A DNA stretch of 64,000 bases from DASWTL01 sp966250385 (GCA_966250385.1 CBINHC010000001.1:186001-250000), one strand, 5' to 3'. Positions 1-9,608 are shown, numbered from the stretch's first letter. Notes: a model not told the origin generated them from the letters alone. Translations and numbers: made by a program.

Positions 1-2
1 TC

Positions 3-947
3 CTCGGCGTAAGCGCCGCCTTATTCGGGCAGGACAAGGAAGCTCCGTATCAAACCAGATCGCTGACCGGCCAGAAGATCGGCCGGGTGGAAGTGAGGAC
101 ATCCGGGGGAAGCATATCAGTAACCGGAGTTCCCGAATCCGAAGCACGGGTGGAGGTGTATGTCCGGGGCAATAACTCTGCCCCGCTTTCCAAAGAAGAA
201 ATTCAGGAAAGACTCGAGAAGTATGACCTGAAGATTTCCGTTTCGGGCAACACCCTGGTGGCCGAGGCGTCTCCCAAGGAAAGAAGCATGAACTGGAAAC
301 GTTCCGTCAGCATCTCGTTCAAGGTCTATGTTCCCCAACAGGTAAACACCCGGCTGCGGACCAGCGGCGGAAGTATCCGCCTGGCGAATCTGACCGGCAG
401 CCAGGATTTCGCAACCAGCGGCGGCAGCCTGCATGTATCCGGGGTGAGCGGACAGATCAGCGGCAAAACCTCCGGCGGAAGTATCCAGGCCGAGGGCAGC
501 AGCGGTGAGATCGATCTCATCACATCCGGGGGATCACTTACCCTGACCGGCCTTAACGGTACGATCAGGGCGAGCACCAGCGGCGGCAGTATCAAGAGCT
601 CCGATATAGCGGGTCAGCTGCACGCGACAACCTCGGGCGGGAGCATCCGCATGACCGACCTGACCTGCAGCCTGGAGGCCTCCACCAGCGGCGGATCGGT
701 GGATGTGCATATGAAAGATCTCGGGAAGTATGTGAAACTGTCCAATTCCGGGGGAAGTATTCAGCTTGAGGTTCCAGGCTCCAAGGGGCTAAGCCTGGAT
801 ATTCACGGCCGTAAGGTAAGCACATCGGCGTTAAAGAATTTCAGCGGACAGCTTGAGGACGACCGGATCCAGGGCGATCTGAACGGGGGCGGAGTGCCCG
901 TAACCGTGCACGCCGGAAGCGGCGGGGTCCGTCTTTCCGTCAAATAG
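3..947 (+). CDS. DUF4097-type surface beta-repeat protein (5' end cut by window)
   Basis: The frame is open to the left edge, so the true start lies outside the window. The first visible residues (LGVSAALFGQDKEAP) look like the end of a signal peptide followed by the mature N-terminus, so only a few N-terminal residues are missing; the GTG at 87 is not the start. The body is a ladder of short beta repeats: TSGGS occurs eight times and a ninth copy reads NSGGS, spaced about 15-25 residues, as in DUF4097/DUF4098 adhesin-like proteins, which fold as a beta-helix. It is probably exported. It lies 30 bp before an ABC ATPase and a TolC-type protein, so it may belong to an efflux or envelope-stress operon that begins upstream. 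No biochemical role can be read from it. Confidence 0.85.
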   Translation, partial: LGVSAALFGQDKEAPYQTRSLTGQKIGRVEVRTSGGSISVTGVPESEARVEVYVRGNNSAPLSKEEIQERLEKYDLKISVSGNTLVAEASPKERSMNWKRSVSISFKVYVPQQVNTRLRTSGGSIRLANLTGSQDFATSGGSLHVSGVSGQISGKTSGGSIQAEGSSGEIDLITSGGSLTLTGLNGTIRASTSGGSIKSSDIAGQLHATTSGGSIRMTDLTCSLEASTSGGSVDVHMKDLGKYVKLSNSGGSIQLEVPGSKGLSLDIHGRKVSTSALKNFSGQLEDDRIQGDLNGGGVPVTVHAGSGGVRLSVK

Positions 948-977
948 AAGGGCAGTCCAGACGGAACTGAACATAAT

Positions 978-1664
978 ATGAAAACCATGATCAGACTGAA
1001 CCATATATTCCATTGGGTAAACCAGGGCGGCCGGCGGGTCTTCCTGCTGAAAGATATCAACATGACCGTCCGGGAAGGGGAATTCGTATCCATTATGGGG
1101 CCCTCCGGCTCCGGTAAATCGACTCTCCTCCACATCCTGGGGATGATCGAACAGCCCAACGAGGGCGAATACCTGTTCGACGGCGAATCCGTCTACCAGC
1201 TGAAGGAAAAACAGCGGTCCGCACTGATGAAAAAGAACATCGGGATCGTCTTCCAGGCTTACCACCTGATCGATGAGCTGACGGTCTATGAAAACATCGA
1301 AACCCCGCTGCTGTACCTCAACGTGCCGTCTTCGGAAAGAAAGGCCCGCGTGGCGGAAATGCTGGACCGGTTCCAGATCGTCGGAAAAAAGGATCTGTTC
1401 CCCAGCCAGCTGTCCGGCGGGCAGCAGCAGATCGTTGGTATTGCGCGGGCCCTGATCATCGAGCCGCGCGTGGTGCTTGCCGATGAGCCGACCGGAAACC
1501 TGAACTCGAAACAGGGCGAGGAGATCATGCAGATCTTCAGCAAACTGAATGCAGAAGGGGTGACCATTGTGCAGGTTACCCACTCGGAAAAGAACGCAAC
1601 TTACGGAACCCGGATTATAAACCTTTCTGACGGGCAGATCGAACATGTATACAATGAGGCATAA
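978..1664 (+). CDS. ABC transporter ATP-binding protein, MacB/LolD type
   Basis: This 228-residue protein has the length and motifs of stand-alone ATPases that energise MacB/LolCE/YknZ-type permeases. Walker A is GPSGSGKST (41-49), the Q-loop Gln is near 93, the signature LSGGQ is at 145-149, Walker B is VVLADE (165-170) and the H-loop His is 202. The Arg that usually follows the signature (LSGGQQQR) is Ile here. It overlaps the TolC-type gene downstream, so the two are co-translated and probably form a tripartite export system. No permease or periplasmic adaptor lies downstream, so these should be upstream of the window. The exported substrate (lipoprotein, peptide or drug) cannot be told. 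Confidence 0.93.
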   Translation: MKTMIRLNHIFHWVNQGGRRVFLLKDINMTVREGEFVSIMGPSGSGKSTLLHILGMIEQPNEGEYLFDGESVYQLKEKQRSALMKKNIGIVFQAYHLIDELTVYENIETPLLYLNVPSSERKARVAEMLDRFQIVGKKDLFPSQLSGGQQQIVGIARALIIEPRVVLADEPTGNLNSKQGEEIMQIFSKLNAEGVTIVQVTHSEKNATYGTRIINLSDGQIEHVYNEA

Positions 1665-3099
1665 AATAAAGGCCATCACAGGCTTGTTCCTGTTGTTTGC
1701 CGCAGGCGCAGCCGGCCAGGAACAACCAGCGCCAGGCCCGCTGACGCTCGAGCAGAGTGTCAGTACCGCGCTGAAGAACAATTTTGAGGTAAAGCAAAGC
1801 GAGCTGCGGTCCGAGTCCGCCGGCATTCTGCTGAAGCAGGCGCGCCGCGACCTGCTTCCGGCCATTTCCGGATCGGTCGGTCACGGATACAACCAGGGCC
1901 GCAGTATCGATCCCTTCACCAACTCCTATATCGACCAGAACGTAGGTTTTGCGAATTACTCCCTGGGCGGCAGCATCACGCTGTTCAACGGGCTGCTGCT
2001 CCAGAACAGCATCAAACAGAACTCGCTGGCCTATGAAGCCAGCAAGATGGAACACCAGCAGGCACGGGAAAAGCTCACGCTGGACGTTATCCTGACCTAC
2101 CTGCAGATCCTGTCCAACGAGGATCTGCTGAACCAGGCCCGGCTGCGGGCCGAACTCAGCAAAACGCAGGTTCAACGGTTGGAAACCCTGAACAAGGAAG
2201 GGGCTATCGCGCCTTCCCAGCTGTACGACCTGCAGGGGCAGCTGGCCAATGATGAGCTTTTGATCATCAATACCCGGAATGCGCTGAACGCATCGAAACT
2301 GCAGCTGGCGCAGCTGATGAACGTGGAGTATCAGCCGGATCTGCAGGTGGAACGCCTGGATGAGGGTGCCCTGCGCTTAGCAGCGCGGTATCCATTCTCT
2401 GCATCTGAGATCTACAGCAGCGCCATCGGGCAGCTGGCCATCATCCGGGGTGCTGCCCTGCGTAAGGAAAGCGCAGCCAGGGGCGTTCAGGTGGCCCGGT
2501 CCGGCGGGCTGCCGAATCTGAGTTTCAACAGTAACCTGTTCAGTAATTATTCATCCCTGGCCACCCGCAGTGCCGTGGCCGGGATCCAGGATGTGCCCAC
2601 CGACCAGTATATCGATGTGAACGGCACCCGGTACCCGGTGATCGCCCCTGAACGGAATATCCGGTCCGAAAAGATTGATTTCAATGACCAGCTGAAGAAC
2701 AATTACAGTTCATCCTTCAGCCTGAACCTGCGGATCCCGATCTTCAATTCGCAGCAGACCAGAAGCAGGGTGGCCCAGGCAAAGGTAGACCTCCGGAACG
2801 CCGAACTCATCGAGGCCACCACCCAGCTGGAGCTGAAGCAGGCGGTCGACCAGGCCTATTTCAATATGCAGGCGGCATGGGACCGGTACGGTGCATTAAA
2901 CCGACAGGTAGAGGCGTTCAAACAGGCATTCCGGGCCGCAGAAGTGCGGTTCAATGCAGGGGCGGGGACATCCGTGGACTACTCCGTCGCCAAGAACAAC
3001 TATGACCAGGCCCAGATCAACCTGATAAATGCGCGGTATGATTACGTGCTGCGCAGCAAGGTCCTGGATTATTACCGCGGTGCGCTGACGCTGGAGTAG
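1654..3099 (+). CDS. TolC-family outer membrane efflux protein
   Basis: The protein has about 481 residues, a signal peptide (MRHKIK, a hydrophobic core, cleavage near AAGQ) and the long amphipathic helices of the OEP family in two repeats, which form the outer-membrane and periplasmic tunnel. The ATG at 1654 gives the cleaner signal peptide; an in-frame ATG at 1645 would add three residues. Either start overlaps the end of the ABC ATPase gene. It ends with the motif DYYRGALTLE, and a strong inverted repeat follows. With the ATPase it suggests a three-part exporter whose inner-membrane part is encoded outside the window. Confidence 0.92.
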   Translation: MRHKIKAITGLFLLFAAGAAGQEQPAPGPLTLEQSVSTALKNNFEVKQSELRSESAGILLKQARRDLLPAISGSVGHGYNQGRSIDPFTNSYIDQNVGFANYSLGGSITLFNGLLLQNSIKQNSLAYEASKMEHQQAREKLTLDVILTYLQILSNEDLLNQARLRAELSKTQVQRLETLNKEGAIAPSQLYDLQGQLANDELLIINTRNALNASKLQLAQLMNVEYQPDLQVERLDEGALRLAARYPFSASEIYSSAIGQLAIIRGAALRKESAARGVQVARSGGLPNLSFNSNLFSNYSSLATRSAVAGIQDVPTDQYIDVNGTRYPVIAPERNIRSEKIDFNDQLKNNYSSSFSLNLRIPIFNSQQTRSRVAQAKVDLRNAELIEATTQLELKQAVDQAYFNMQAAWDRYGALNRQVEAFKQAFRAAEVRFNAGAGTSVDYSVAKNNYDQAQINLINARYDYVLRSKVLDYYRGALTLE

Positions 3100-3105
3100 C
3101 GACCG

Positions 3106-3143
3106 GCGGCTCCCGGCCCCGGTAAGTACCGGGCCGGAGCTGC
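3106..3143 (+). terminator. GC-rich hairpin after the TolC-type gene
   Basis: A nearly perfect stem (about 17-19 nt per arm, loop AG at 3125-3126) lies 7 bp after the stop codon. It lacks a T-run, so it may be a transcript-stabilising or factor-assisted end rather than a classical intrinsic terminator. Confidence 0.5.
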
Positions 3144-3208
3144 AGTCCGGTCCTGAAATGTGACCGTCCTTTGTTGAAAAGTAGGTAGTAACTCCACCCC
3201 AGAATCCG

Positions 3209-3216
3209 TAAATTTG
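3209..3216 (+). promoter_or_regulatory. candidate -7 box for dnaE (TAAATTTG)
   Basis: It matches the Bacteroidota -7 consensus TAnnTTTG and lies 37 nt before the dnaE ATG. No TTTG -33 box sits at the usual spacing; the nearest (3170) is too far. An AAGGAG at 3242-3247 precedes the start codon. Confidence 0.4.
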
Positions 3217-3253
3217 GAGTCCTTTCGTTTGGTAAGGGATTAAGGAGTTTCTA

Positions 3254-6200
3254 ATGCCGGAGTTTTCTCATTTACACGTACATACGCAATTTTCACTGCT
3301 GGATGGTGCCGCCGATATTTCGAAGTTGTTTAAGAAAGCAGCAGCGGATGGCATGAAGGCCATGGCGATCACCGACCACGGAAACATGTTCGGTGCCTTC
3401 AAGTTTGTCGCGGAAGCCGCCAAGCACGGGGTGAAACCCATCGTGGGCTGTGAGTTCTACGTGGTGGAGGACCGGCATAAAAAGCAGTTTACCAAGGAAA
3501 AGAAAGACGTCCGCTTTCACCAGCTGTTCCTGGCCAAGAATCCGCAGGGGTATAAGAACCTGGTCAAGCTATGTTCGCTGGGATATATTGAAGGACTATA
3601 CAGTAAATGGCCGCGGATCGACAAGGAACTGATCGAGAAGTATCATGAGGGACTGATCGCGACAACCTGCTGTATCGGGGCTTCGGTTCCCCAGACGATC
3701 CTGAAAAAAGGCGAAGCGGAGGCTGAAGAGGAGTTCAAATGGTGGCTGGACCTGTTCGGCGAAGACTATTATATCGAACTGCAGCGCCATGAGATCCCGG
3801 AACAGGCGGTCATCAATGAGGTTCTCTTAAAGTTCGCCAAGAAATATAATGTAAAGATCATTTGCTCCAATGATTCCCACTATGTGGACCAGCAGGATGC
3901 AAATGCCCATGATATCCTTCTTTGCGTCAATACCGGGGACATGCAGAGTACCCCGATCGCTACCGATGAGGAGGGCGGCAAAGGGTTCCGTTTCGGATTC
4001 CCGAACGACCAGTTCTACTTCAAGACGCAGGCCGAGATGGCCCAGTTGTTCCACGACCTTCCCGAATCCCTGGATAACACCAATGAGATCGTTGACAAGG
4101 TTGAACACCTGAAGCTGAAGCGGGATATTCTCCTGCCGAACTTCCCCATCCCCGATGAATTCAAGGTGCATGCGGATGACGTGCTCAACCAGTGGGAATT
4201 CCTGAAGCACCTGACCTATACGGGCGCCCGGGAACGGTACCGGGAGATCACGCCTGAGATCGAAGAAAGGCTCGACTTCGAGCTCTTCACGATCCGTACC
4301 ATGGGATTTGCGGGATACTTCCTGATCGTTTCAGACTTCATCAAGGCCGGCCGCGACATGGGGGTATTTATCGGTCCCGGCCGGGGATCCGCCGCAGGTT
4401 CCGCGGTGGCTTACTGCATCGGGATCACCAATATCGATCCGATCAAATACAACCTGCTGTTCGAGCGTTTCCTGAACCCTGACCGGAAGTCGATGCCCGA
4501 TATTGATACGGACTTTGACGACGCGGGGCGCCAGAAGGTTATTGACTACGTCGTGGACAAATACGGTAAGACGCAGGTCGCCCAGATCATCACCTACGGC
4601 TCGATGGCGGCACGGACCAGTATCCAGGACGTTGCCCGGGTACTCGACGTACCGCTCCCGGAAGTAAGCGCGCTCAAGAAGCTGGTTCCCGATACCCTGG
4701 GGATCACGCTCAAGGAGGCTTTTGAACAGGTTCCGGAACTCAAGGAAATCCTCAAAGGCAACGATATGCGGGCCAAGGTCCTCAAGGAAGCGGAGAAGCT
4801 TGAAGGGTCGGTCCGGAACACCGGAATTCACGCCGCGGGGATCATCATCGCCCCCGAGGACCTGACCAATATCATACCCGTGGCGACCGCAAAGGACTCA
4901 GACCTGCTGGTCACACAGTTCGACGGGCGGGTGATCGAGGATGCCGGCGTTATCAAGATGGACTTTCTGGGTCTGAAAACGCTGACCATCATCAAGGATG
5001 CGCTCCGGCTGATCCGCCAGAATCACGGGGTGGAAATCGACATCGACTATATCTCGCTGACGGACGAAAAGACCTTTGAACTGTATCAGCGGGGTGATAC
5101 CAACGGTACCTTCCAGTTTGAGAGTGACGGTATGCAGATGTACCTGCGCGAACTGAAACCGGATAAGTTCGAGGATCTGATCGCGATGAACGCCCTGTAC
5201 CGTCCGGGTCCGATCGAATACATCCCGAACTTTATCGCCCGGAAGCACGGCCGCGAGCAGGTCAGCTATGACCTGGAGGATATGGAGGAGTACCTGGCGG
5301 ATACCTACGGGATCACGGTTTACCAGGAGCAGGTGATGCTGCTCTCGCAGAAGCTCGCCAATTTCACCAAAGGGGATGCCGACGTACTGCGTAAGGCGAT
5401 GGGTAAGAAGGACCGGAAGACCCTGGACAAGCTGAAGCCGCAGTTTATCGAAAATGCCAAGAAGAACGGGCACGATGAAAAGAAGCTGGAAAAGATCTGG
5501 ACAGACTGGGAAGCGTTCGCGTCCTATGCCTTCAACAAGTCGCACTCCACCTGCTATGCGTTCGTCGCCTATCAGACCGCATACCTGAAGGCCCATTATC
5601 CTTCCGAGTATATGGCGGCGGTCCTGAACAACCAGAATAACATCGAGAAGATCTCCTTCTTCATGGAGGAATGCCGCCGCATGGGGATTTCCGTGCTCGG
5701 TCCGGATATCAATGAATCGAACCTGAGCTTCGCGGTCAACAAGAAGGGTGAAGTGCGTTTCGGGATGTCCGGTATCAAGGGCGTAGGGGAAAAGGCGGTA
5801 GAGAGCATCATCGAAGAGCGGGAAGCGAACGGACCGTACTCCGACATCTTTGATTTCGCGCGCAGAACCAATCCGCGGGCCGTCAGCAAGAAGGTCTATG
5901 AAAATCTCGTGTACGGCGGCGCGTTTGACTGTTTCGGGTACCACCGGGCGCAGTTCTTCTGCAAACCTGAGGGCTCGAACCTGAGCGGGATCGAACGCCT
6001 GATCAAGTATACCAACGACTTTGCCAATAACAAGGATTCCTCCCAGGTCTCCCTGTTCGGCGGGACAAGCGATGCGCAGATCGCCGAGCCAACCATGCCG
6101 GATTGTCCGGAATGGGGACTGATCGAGAAGCTGAAATACGAGAAGGACGCCATCGGGATCTACCTGACCGGACACCCGCTGGACAACTACCGCTTCGAGA

Positions 6201-6829
6201 TGGACAATTTCTGCTCGCACCAGGTCAAGCACCTGAACCTGATCAGTAAATTCAAGGGCGGTGAACTGCAGGAAGAGTCGGAAAAGGAAGAATTCAATAA
6301 GCTGCGGAACCGCGACCTGGTCGTCGGGGGACTGATCTCCGCATGCAGCCACCGGACCACCAAGACTGGAAAGCCTTTCGGTTCGTTCGTGCTGGAGGAT
6401 TACAGCGACAGCTTCGAGATCGTGCTTTTCGGGGAAGATTATGTCAAGTTTAAGCAGTTCTTTACCGACGGATACTTTCTGCAGATCCGCGGAACGGTCA
6501 GCGAACGTTTCCGGCAGAAAGACAATTGGGAATTCAAGGTGACGTCGATGGCGCTCCTGTCGGACCTGCGGGATAAGATGGCGAAATGCCTGACCATCAC
6601 CCTGCCGCTGCATGAGCTGTCCAGTGACTTTATCTCCAGGATGGATGAGATCCTGAAGGTGAATACCGAACAGAATGCGCAACGGAACTGCCAGCTGAAG
6701 TTCGCCGTTCTGGACTATGAGAGCGAGACCAGCATCGAGCTGCCGGCCAAGAGCTGGAAGATCTATCCGAGCAACGAATTTCTGGAGGAGGTGGCAAAAT
6801 TCAACGGGGTGCGCTATAAACTGAATTAA
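3254..6829 (+). CDS. dnaE: DNA polymerase III subunit alpha
   Basis: This is the replicative polymerase, which extends DNA in the Pol III holoenzyme. The 1191-residue length is usual for the family. The N-terminal PHP domain starts with HLHVHTQFSLLDGA (about 7-20). The palm has GPGRGSAAGS and the catalytic PDIDTDFDD (about 415-422), and the third catalytic Asp is in DFLGLKTLTI (about 569). The LYRPGP and GKKDR regions, a helix-hairpin-helix region and an OB-fold near 1015-1065 follow. The start is fixed by the PHP motif six residues in and by AAGGAG six bases upstream. It is transcribed alone from its own promoter. Confidence 0.98.
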   Translation: MPEFSHLHVHTQFSLLDGAADISKLFKKAAADGMKAMAITDHGNMFGAFKFVAEAAKHGVKPIVGCEFYVVEDRHKKQFTKEKKDVRFHQLFLAKNPQGYKNLVKLCSLGYIEGLYSKWPRIDKELIEKYHEGLIATTCCIGASVPQTILKKGEAEAEEEFKWWLDLFGEDYYIELQRHEIPEQAVINEVLLKFAKKYNVKIICSNDSHYVDQQDANAHDILLCVNTGDMQSTPIATDEEGGKGFRFGFPNDQFYFKTQAEMAQLFHDLPESLDNTNEIVDKVEHLKLKRDILLPNFPIPDEFKVHADDVLNQWEFLKHLTYTGARERYREITPEIEERLDFELFTIRTMGFAGYFLIVSDFIKAGRDMGVFIGPGRGSAAGSAVAYCIGITNIDPIKYNLLFERFLNPDRKSMPDIDTDFDDAGRQKVIDYVVDKYGKTQVAQIITYGSMAARTSIQDVARVLDVPLPEVSALKKLVPDTLGITLKEAFEQVPELKEILKGNDMRAKVLKEAEKLEGSVRNTGIHAAGIIIAPEDLTNIIPVATAKDSDLLVTQFDGRVIEDAGVIKMDFLGLKTLTIIKDALRLIRQNHGVEIDIDYISLTDEKTFELYQRGDTNGTFQFESDGMQMYLRELKPDKFEDLIAMNALYRPGPIEYIPNFIARKHGREQVSYDLEDMEEYLADTYGITVYQEQVMLLSQKLANFTKGDADVLRKAMGKKDRKTLDKLKPQFIENAKKNGHDEKKLEKIWTDWEAFASYAFNKSHSTCYAFVAYQTAYLKAHYPSEYMAAVLNNQNNIEKISFFMEECRRMGISVLGPDINESNLSFAVNKKGEVRFGMSGIKGVGEKAVESIIEEREANGPYSDIFDFARRTNPRAVSKKVYENLVYGGAFDCFGYHRAQFFCKPEGSNLSGIERLIKYTNDFANNKDSSQVSLFGGTSDAQIAEPTMPDCPEWGLIEKLKYEKDAIGIYLTGHPLDNYRFEMDNFCSHQVKHLNLISKFKGGELQEESEKEEFNKLRNRDLVVGGLISACSHRTTKTGKPFGSFVLEDYSDSFEIVLFGEDYVKFKQFFTDGYFLQIRGTVSERFRQKDNWEFKVTSMALLSDLRDKMAKCLTITLPLHELSSDFISRMDEILKVNTEQNAQRNCQLKFAVLDYESETSIELPAKSWKIYPSNEFLEEVAKFNGVRYKLN

Positions 6830-6950
6830 GGGAATCCGGGGCGCGGCAGGCATGTCAAACCGGGAAGGACCGCACAGTGACGCACCTGGGTTTCTTCGTT
6901 GTCCAGTTGGTTAAATGTCATTTTGTCAAGCACTTTTTTGTGGCAAGCAA

Positions 6951-6979
6951 TTTGACAACTATCTTAGTATTAAACTTTG
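6951..6979 (+). promoter_or_regulatory. candidate trxA promoter
   Basis: TTTG at 6951-6954 and TAAACTTTG at 6971-6979 resemble the -33 and -7 boxes, although the -7 has three instead of two bases between TA and TTTG and the spacer is short (16). The surrounding 6905-6992 is AT-rich. The box lies 13 nt before the trxA ATG. Confidence 0.4.
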
Positions 6980-6992
6980 AAAATTTTATATC

Positions 6993-7313
6993 ATGGCAAT
7001 TGAAATAACAGATGCGAACTTCGATGAAGTTGTGCTTAAATCAGACAAGCCTGTCCTGATTGACTTCTGGGCTGAATGGTGCGGTCCATGCCGCATGGTC
7101 GGTCCTGTGGTTGAAGAACTGGCAAAAGAATATGAAGGCAAGGCAGTGGTTGGAAAGGTCAATGTCGACCACAATCCTGGCGTGTCCATGAAGTTCGGCA
7201 TCCGCAACATCCCTGCATTACTGTTCTTCAAGAACGGTGAGATCGTGGACAAACAGATCGGCGCTGTGCCCAAGTCTGTTCTGGCAGACAAACTGGTCAA
7301 GCAGCTCGCCTAG
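6993..7313 (+). CDS. trxA: thioredoxin
   Basis: This is a 106-residue cytoplasmic thioredoxin with the redox motif WCGPC (Cys30, Cys33) and the cis-proline loop RNIPALLFF. There is no signal peptide, so it acts in the cytoplasm, reducing disulfides of ribonucleotide reductase, peroxiredoxins and others. It is monocistronic: its own promoter region lies upstream and a strong intrinsic terminator begins 13 bp after the stop. Confidence 0.98.
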   Translation: MAIEITDANFDEVVLKSDKPVLIDFWAEWCGPCRMVGPVVEELAKEYEGKAVVGKVNVDHNPGVSMKFGIRNIPALLFFKNGEIVDKQIGAVPKSVLADKLVKQLA

Positions 7314-7325
7314 TCTCGCTGATAT

Positions 7326-7369
7326 AAAAAAATCCCGCCTTTTGATTTTGAAGAAGCGGGATTTTTTTT
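7326..7369 (+). terminator. intrinsic terminator of trxA
   Basis: The arms AAAAAAATCCCGC (7326-7338) and GCGGGATTTTTTT (7356-7368) are a perfect match, with a T-run to 7369. The A-run on the left arm makes it usable on both strands. Confidence 0.92.
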
Positions 7370-7434
7370 GTCCGGTCGCGGCCGGTCTGCGCGCCCCGGC
7401 CGGGCCAGCACGGCGATTTAAGCGCTTTCTTTGC

Positions 7435-7442
7435 TATATTCG
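7435..7442 (+). promoter_or_regulatory. candidate -7 box for the GH97 gene (TATATTCG)
   Basis: It matches TAnnTTYG and lies 22 nt before the ATG at 7465. No clear -33 box was found. Confidence 0.4.
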
Positions 7443-7464
7443 TTCTTCACATTGGTTGAAGAAT

Positions 7465-9597
7465 ATGCGAAAACTATTACTGACCCTGGTCGGCTGCACG
7501 CTGGCCGTCATGCTTCATGCGCAGGTCGTCACATCTCCCGATAAAAATATCACGCTGACGTTCGGACTGAGCGGCAAAGGAGTTCCGGCTTATCAGCTGA
7601 CCTATAAGAACAAGCCGGTCATCCAGTCGAGCGCACTGGGACTTGAACTGACGGAAGGTGCCTCCCTGCTGGAGGGGTTCTCCATAACCGACAGCCGGCA
7701 GGACACGAAGGATACCACCTGGACACCTGTCATGGGTGAGGAAAAGGCGATCCGGAACCACTACAACGAGTTACTGGTTACCCTGGCTCAGAAAGAACAG
7801 AAGGACCGGTTCATCCGGATCCGGTTCAGGGTCTTCAATGACGGCCTGGGGTTCCGGTACGAGTTTCCCAAACAAAAGGAGCTCAATTATTTTGTGATCC
7901 GGGAAGAGCGGACGGAATTCAACCTGGCCGGGGATCACAAGATCTTCTGGATTCCCGGAGACTATGATACCAATGAATATCCGTATACCACCTCGAAGAT
8001 CTCGGAGATACCCGGTCTGATCAAAAAGGCCACCATCGACGTGCATGCGCAGTCACCGATCAGGCAGCCTGCCGTGCAAACCCCGTCGATGATGAAGTCT
8101 GCGGACGGGCTTTACATCAATATCCACGAAGCGGCGCTGATCAATTATCCGGCAATGCAGCTGAACGTAGACCCGGTGACCGCGCGGATGAGCGCGCACC
8201 TGGTTCCGGATGCCGTCGGAAATAAAGGCTATATCCAGACGGGCGCGCAATCGCCATGGCGGACCGTTGTGGTGAGCGATCAGGCAACCGATATTCTGGC
8301 ATCCAGGCTGATCCTGAACCTGAACGAGCCTACCCGTTATCAGGACGTCTCCTGGATCCGGCCCATGAAGTACCTGGGCGTCTGGTGGGAGTATTTTGTT
8401 ACCGGTAAGAGCAGCTGGGCCTACAGCACCGAGACCAACGTGAAGCTGACCGACGACTTCAGGAAGTTCACGCCGAACGGGCGCCATGGCGCCAATACGG
8501 CACACGTGAAAAAGTACATTGACTTTGCGGCCGAACACGGATTCAGCGCCGTCCTGGTCGAAGGCTGGAACATCGGCTGGGAGGACTGGTTCGGAAACTG
8601 GAAGGAAGATGTCTTTGATTTCGTAACGCCGTATCCGGATTTTGATGTCCGGGAACTGCAGCGCTACGCGGCCTCCAAAGGGGTCCGGCTGATGATGCAT
8701 CATGAAACGTCGTCCTCGGCCGTCAACTATGAGCGCCGCCTGGATTCCGCATTCCGGTTCATGGACCAGTTCGGCTATAAGGCCGTCAAGACGGGTTATG
8801 TAGGGAAAATCATTCCCCGCGGCGAGCATCATGACGGTCAGTGGATGGTCAATCACTATATCCGCGTAGCGGAAAAGGCTGCCGGTCACCGGATCATGGT
8901 CAACAGCCATGAAGCCGTCAGACCGACCGGCCTGCACCGGACCTATCCGAACTGGATCGCGCAGGAGTCTGCCCGGGGTACCGAATTTGAAGCGATGGGC
9001 GGACTGCCGCCGGAGCATACCACGATCCTGCCGTTCACCCGGCTGATGGGCGGACCGATGGATTACACGCCGGGCATCTTCCAGACGGACCTGTCTTACT
9101 ATGGCGGCAACGGACGGGTGAATACCACCCTGGTAAAACAACTGGCGTACTATGTCACGATGTACAGTCCCCTGCAGATGGCGGCGGACCTGCCTGAGAA
9201 CTATGAGCGGTTCCCGGACGCCTTCCGGTTCATCAAAGATGTGGCGGTGGACTGGGATGATACGTATATCCTGGAAGCGGAGCCGGGTGATTACGTAACG
9301 ATCGCCCGGAAGGCCAAAGGCAAGAATGAATGGTTCGTCGGCGGAATTACTGACGAAAACAGGCGCACCGCGGCCATTTCCTTCAGTTTCCTGCCCAAAG
9401 GCAAGACCTATGTGGCGACGATCTATGCCGACGGTAAGGACGCCTCCTACGATAAGAATCCCCAGCAGTATACGATCGGTAAGAAACTGATCACCTCTCG
9501 GAGTGTGCTCAGACAGCAGCTGGCTGCAGGAGGCGGGGTAGCGGTGAGCATCCGCGAGGTCTCCGGGGACGAAGCTAAAGGAGTCCGGAAGCTTTAG
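7465..9597 (+). CDS. glycoside hydrolase family 97, inverting alpha-glucosidase type (SusB-like)
   Basis: The frame stays open back into trxA, but the ATG at 7465 begins a clear signal peptide (MRKLLLTLVGCTLAVMLHAQ) and gives 710 residues, normal for GH97. The N-terminal beta-sandwich, TIM barrel and C-terminal domain can be followed. The acidic residues Glu414 (HHE), Glu483 (NSHE), Glu501 and Glu507 (RGTE) keep the spacing I recall for SusB's base, calcium ligands and acid. The retaining-enzyme nucleophile position is Gly (VKTGYVG), so the inverting alpha-glucosidase subfamily is likely. It is periplasmic and should release glucose from starch-type oligosaccharides. It converges with the GHL10 gene. 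Confidence 0.93.
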   Translation: MRKLLLTLVGCTLAVMLHAQVVTSPDKNITLTFGLSGKGVPAYQLTYKNKPVIQSSALGLELTEGASLLEGFSITDSRQDTKDTTWTPVMGEEKAIRNHYNELLVTLAQKEQKDRFIRIRFRVFNDGLGFRYEFPKQKELNYFVIREERTEFNLAGDHKIFWIPGDYDTNEYPYTTSKISEIPGLIKKATIDVHAQSPIRQPAVQTPSMMKSADGLYINIHEAALINYPAMQLNVDPVTARMSAHLVPDAVGNKGYIQTGAQSPWRTVVVSDQATDILASRLILNLNEPTRYQDVSWIRPMKYLGVWWEYFVTGKSSWAYSTETNVKLTDDFRKFTPNGRHGANTAHVKKYIDFAAEHGFSAVLVEGWNIGWEDWFGNWKEDVFDFVTPYPDFDVRELQRYAASKGVRLMMHHETSSSAVNYERRLDSAFRFMDQFGYKAVKTGYVGKIIPRGEHHDGQWMVNHYIRVAEKAAGHRIMVNSHEAVRPTGLHRTYPNWIAQESARGTEFEAMGGLPPEHTTILPFTRLMGGPMDYTPGIFQTDLSYYGGNGRVNTTLVKQLAYYVTMYSPLQMAADLPENYERFPDAFRFIKDVAVDWDDTYILEAEPGDYVTIARKAKGKNEWFVGGITDENRRTAAISFSFLPKGKTYVATIYADGKDASYDKNPQQYTIGKKLITSRSVLRQQLAAGGGVAVSIREVSGDEAKGVRKL

Positions 9598-9608
9598 GAT
9601 CAGGGGAG

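Noticed and set aside
360..780. Repeated GGCGG-rich DNA motif
   Set aside because: It encodes the TSGGS protein repeats and is explained by the coding sequence.
831..1865. 344-codon minus-strand frame opposite the ABC ATPase gene
   Set aside because: It covers three real genes in antisense and has no family features.
2700..2900. Possible internal promoter in the TolC-type gene
   Set aside because: AT-rich words occur by chance; no -33/-7 pair was found.
4898..6853. 651-codon open frame on the minus strand opposite dnaE
   Set aside because: It is the antisense shadow of a GC-rich, strongly conserved gene and has no recognisable domain.
7237..7464. In-frame extension of the GH97 gene into trxA
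   Set aside because: It would overlap trxA and its terminator; the ATG at 7465 begins a standard signal peptide.
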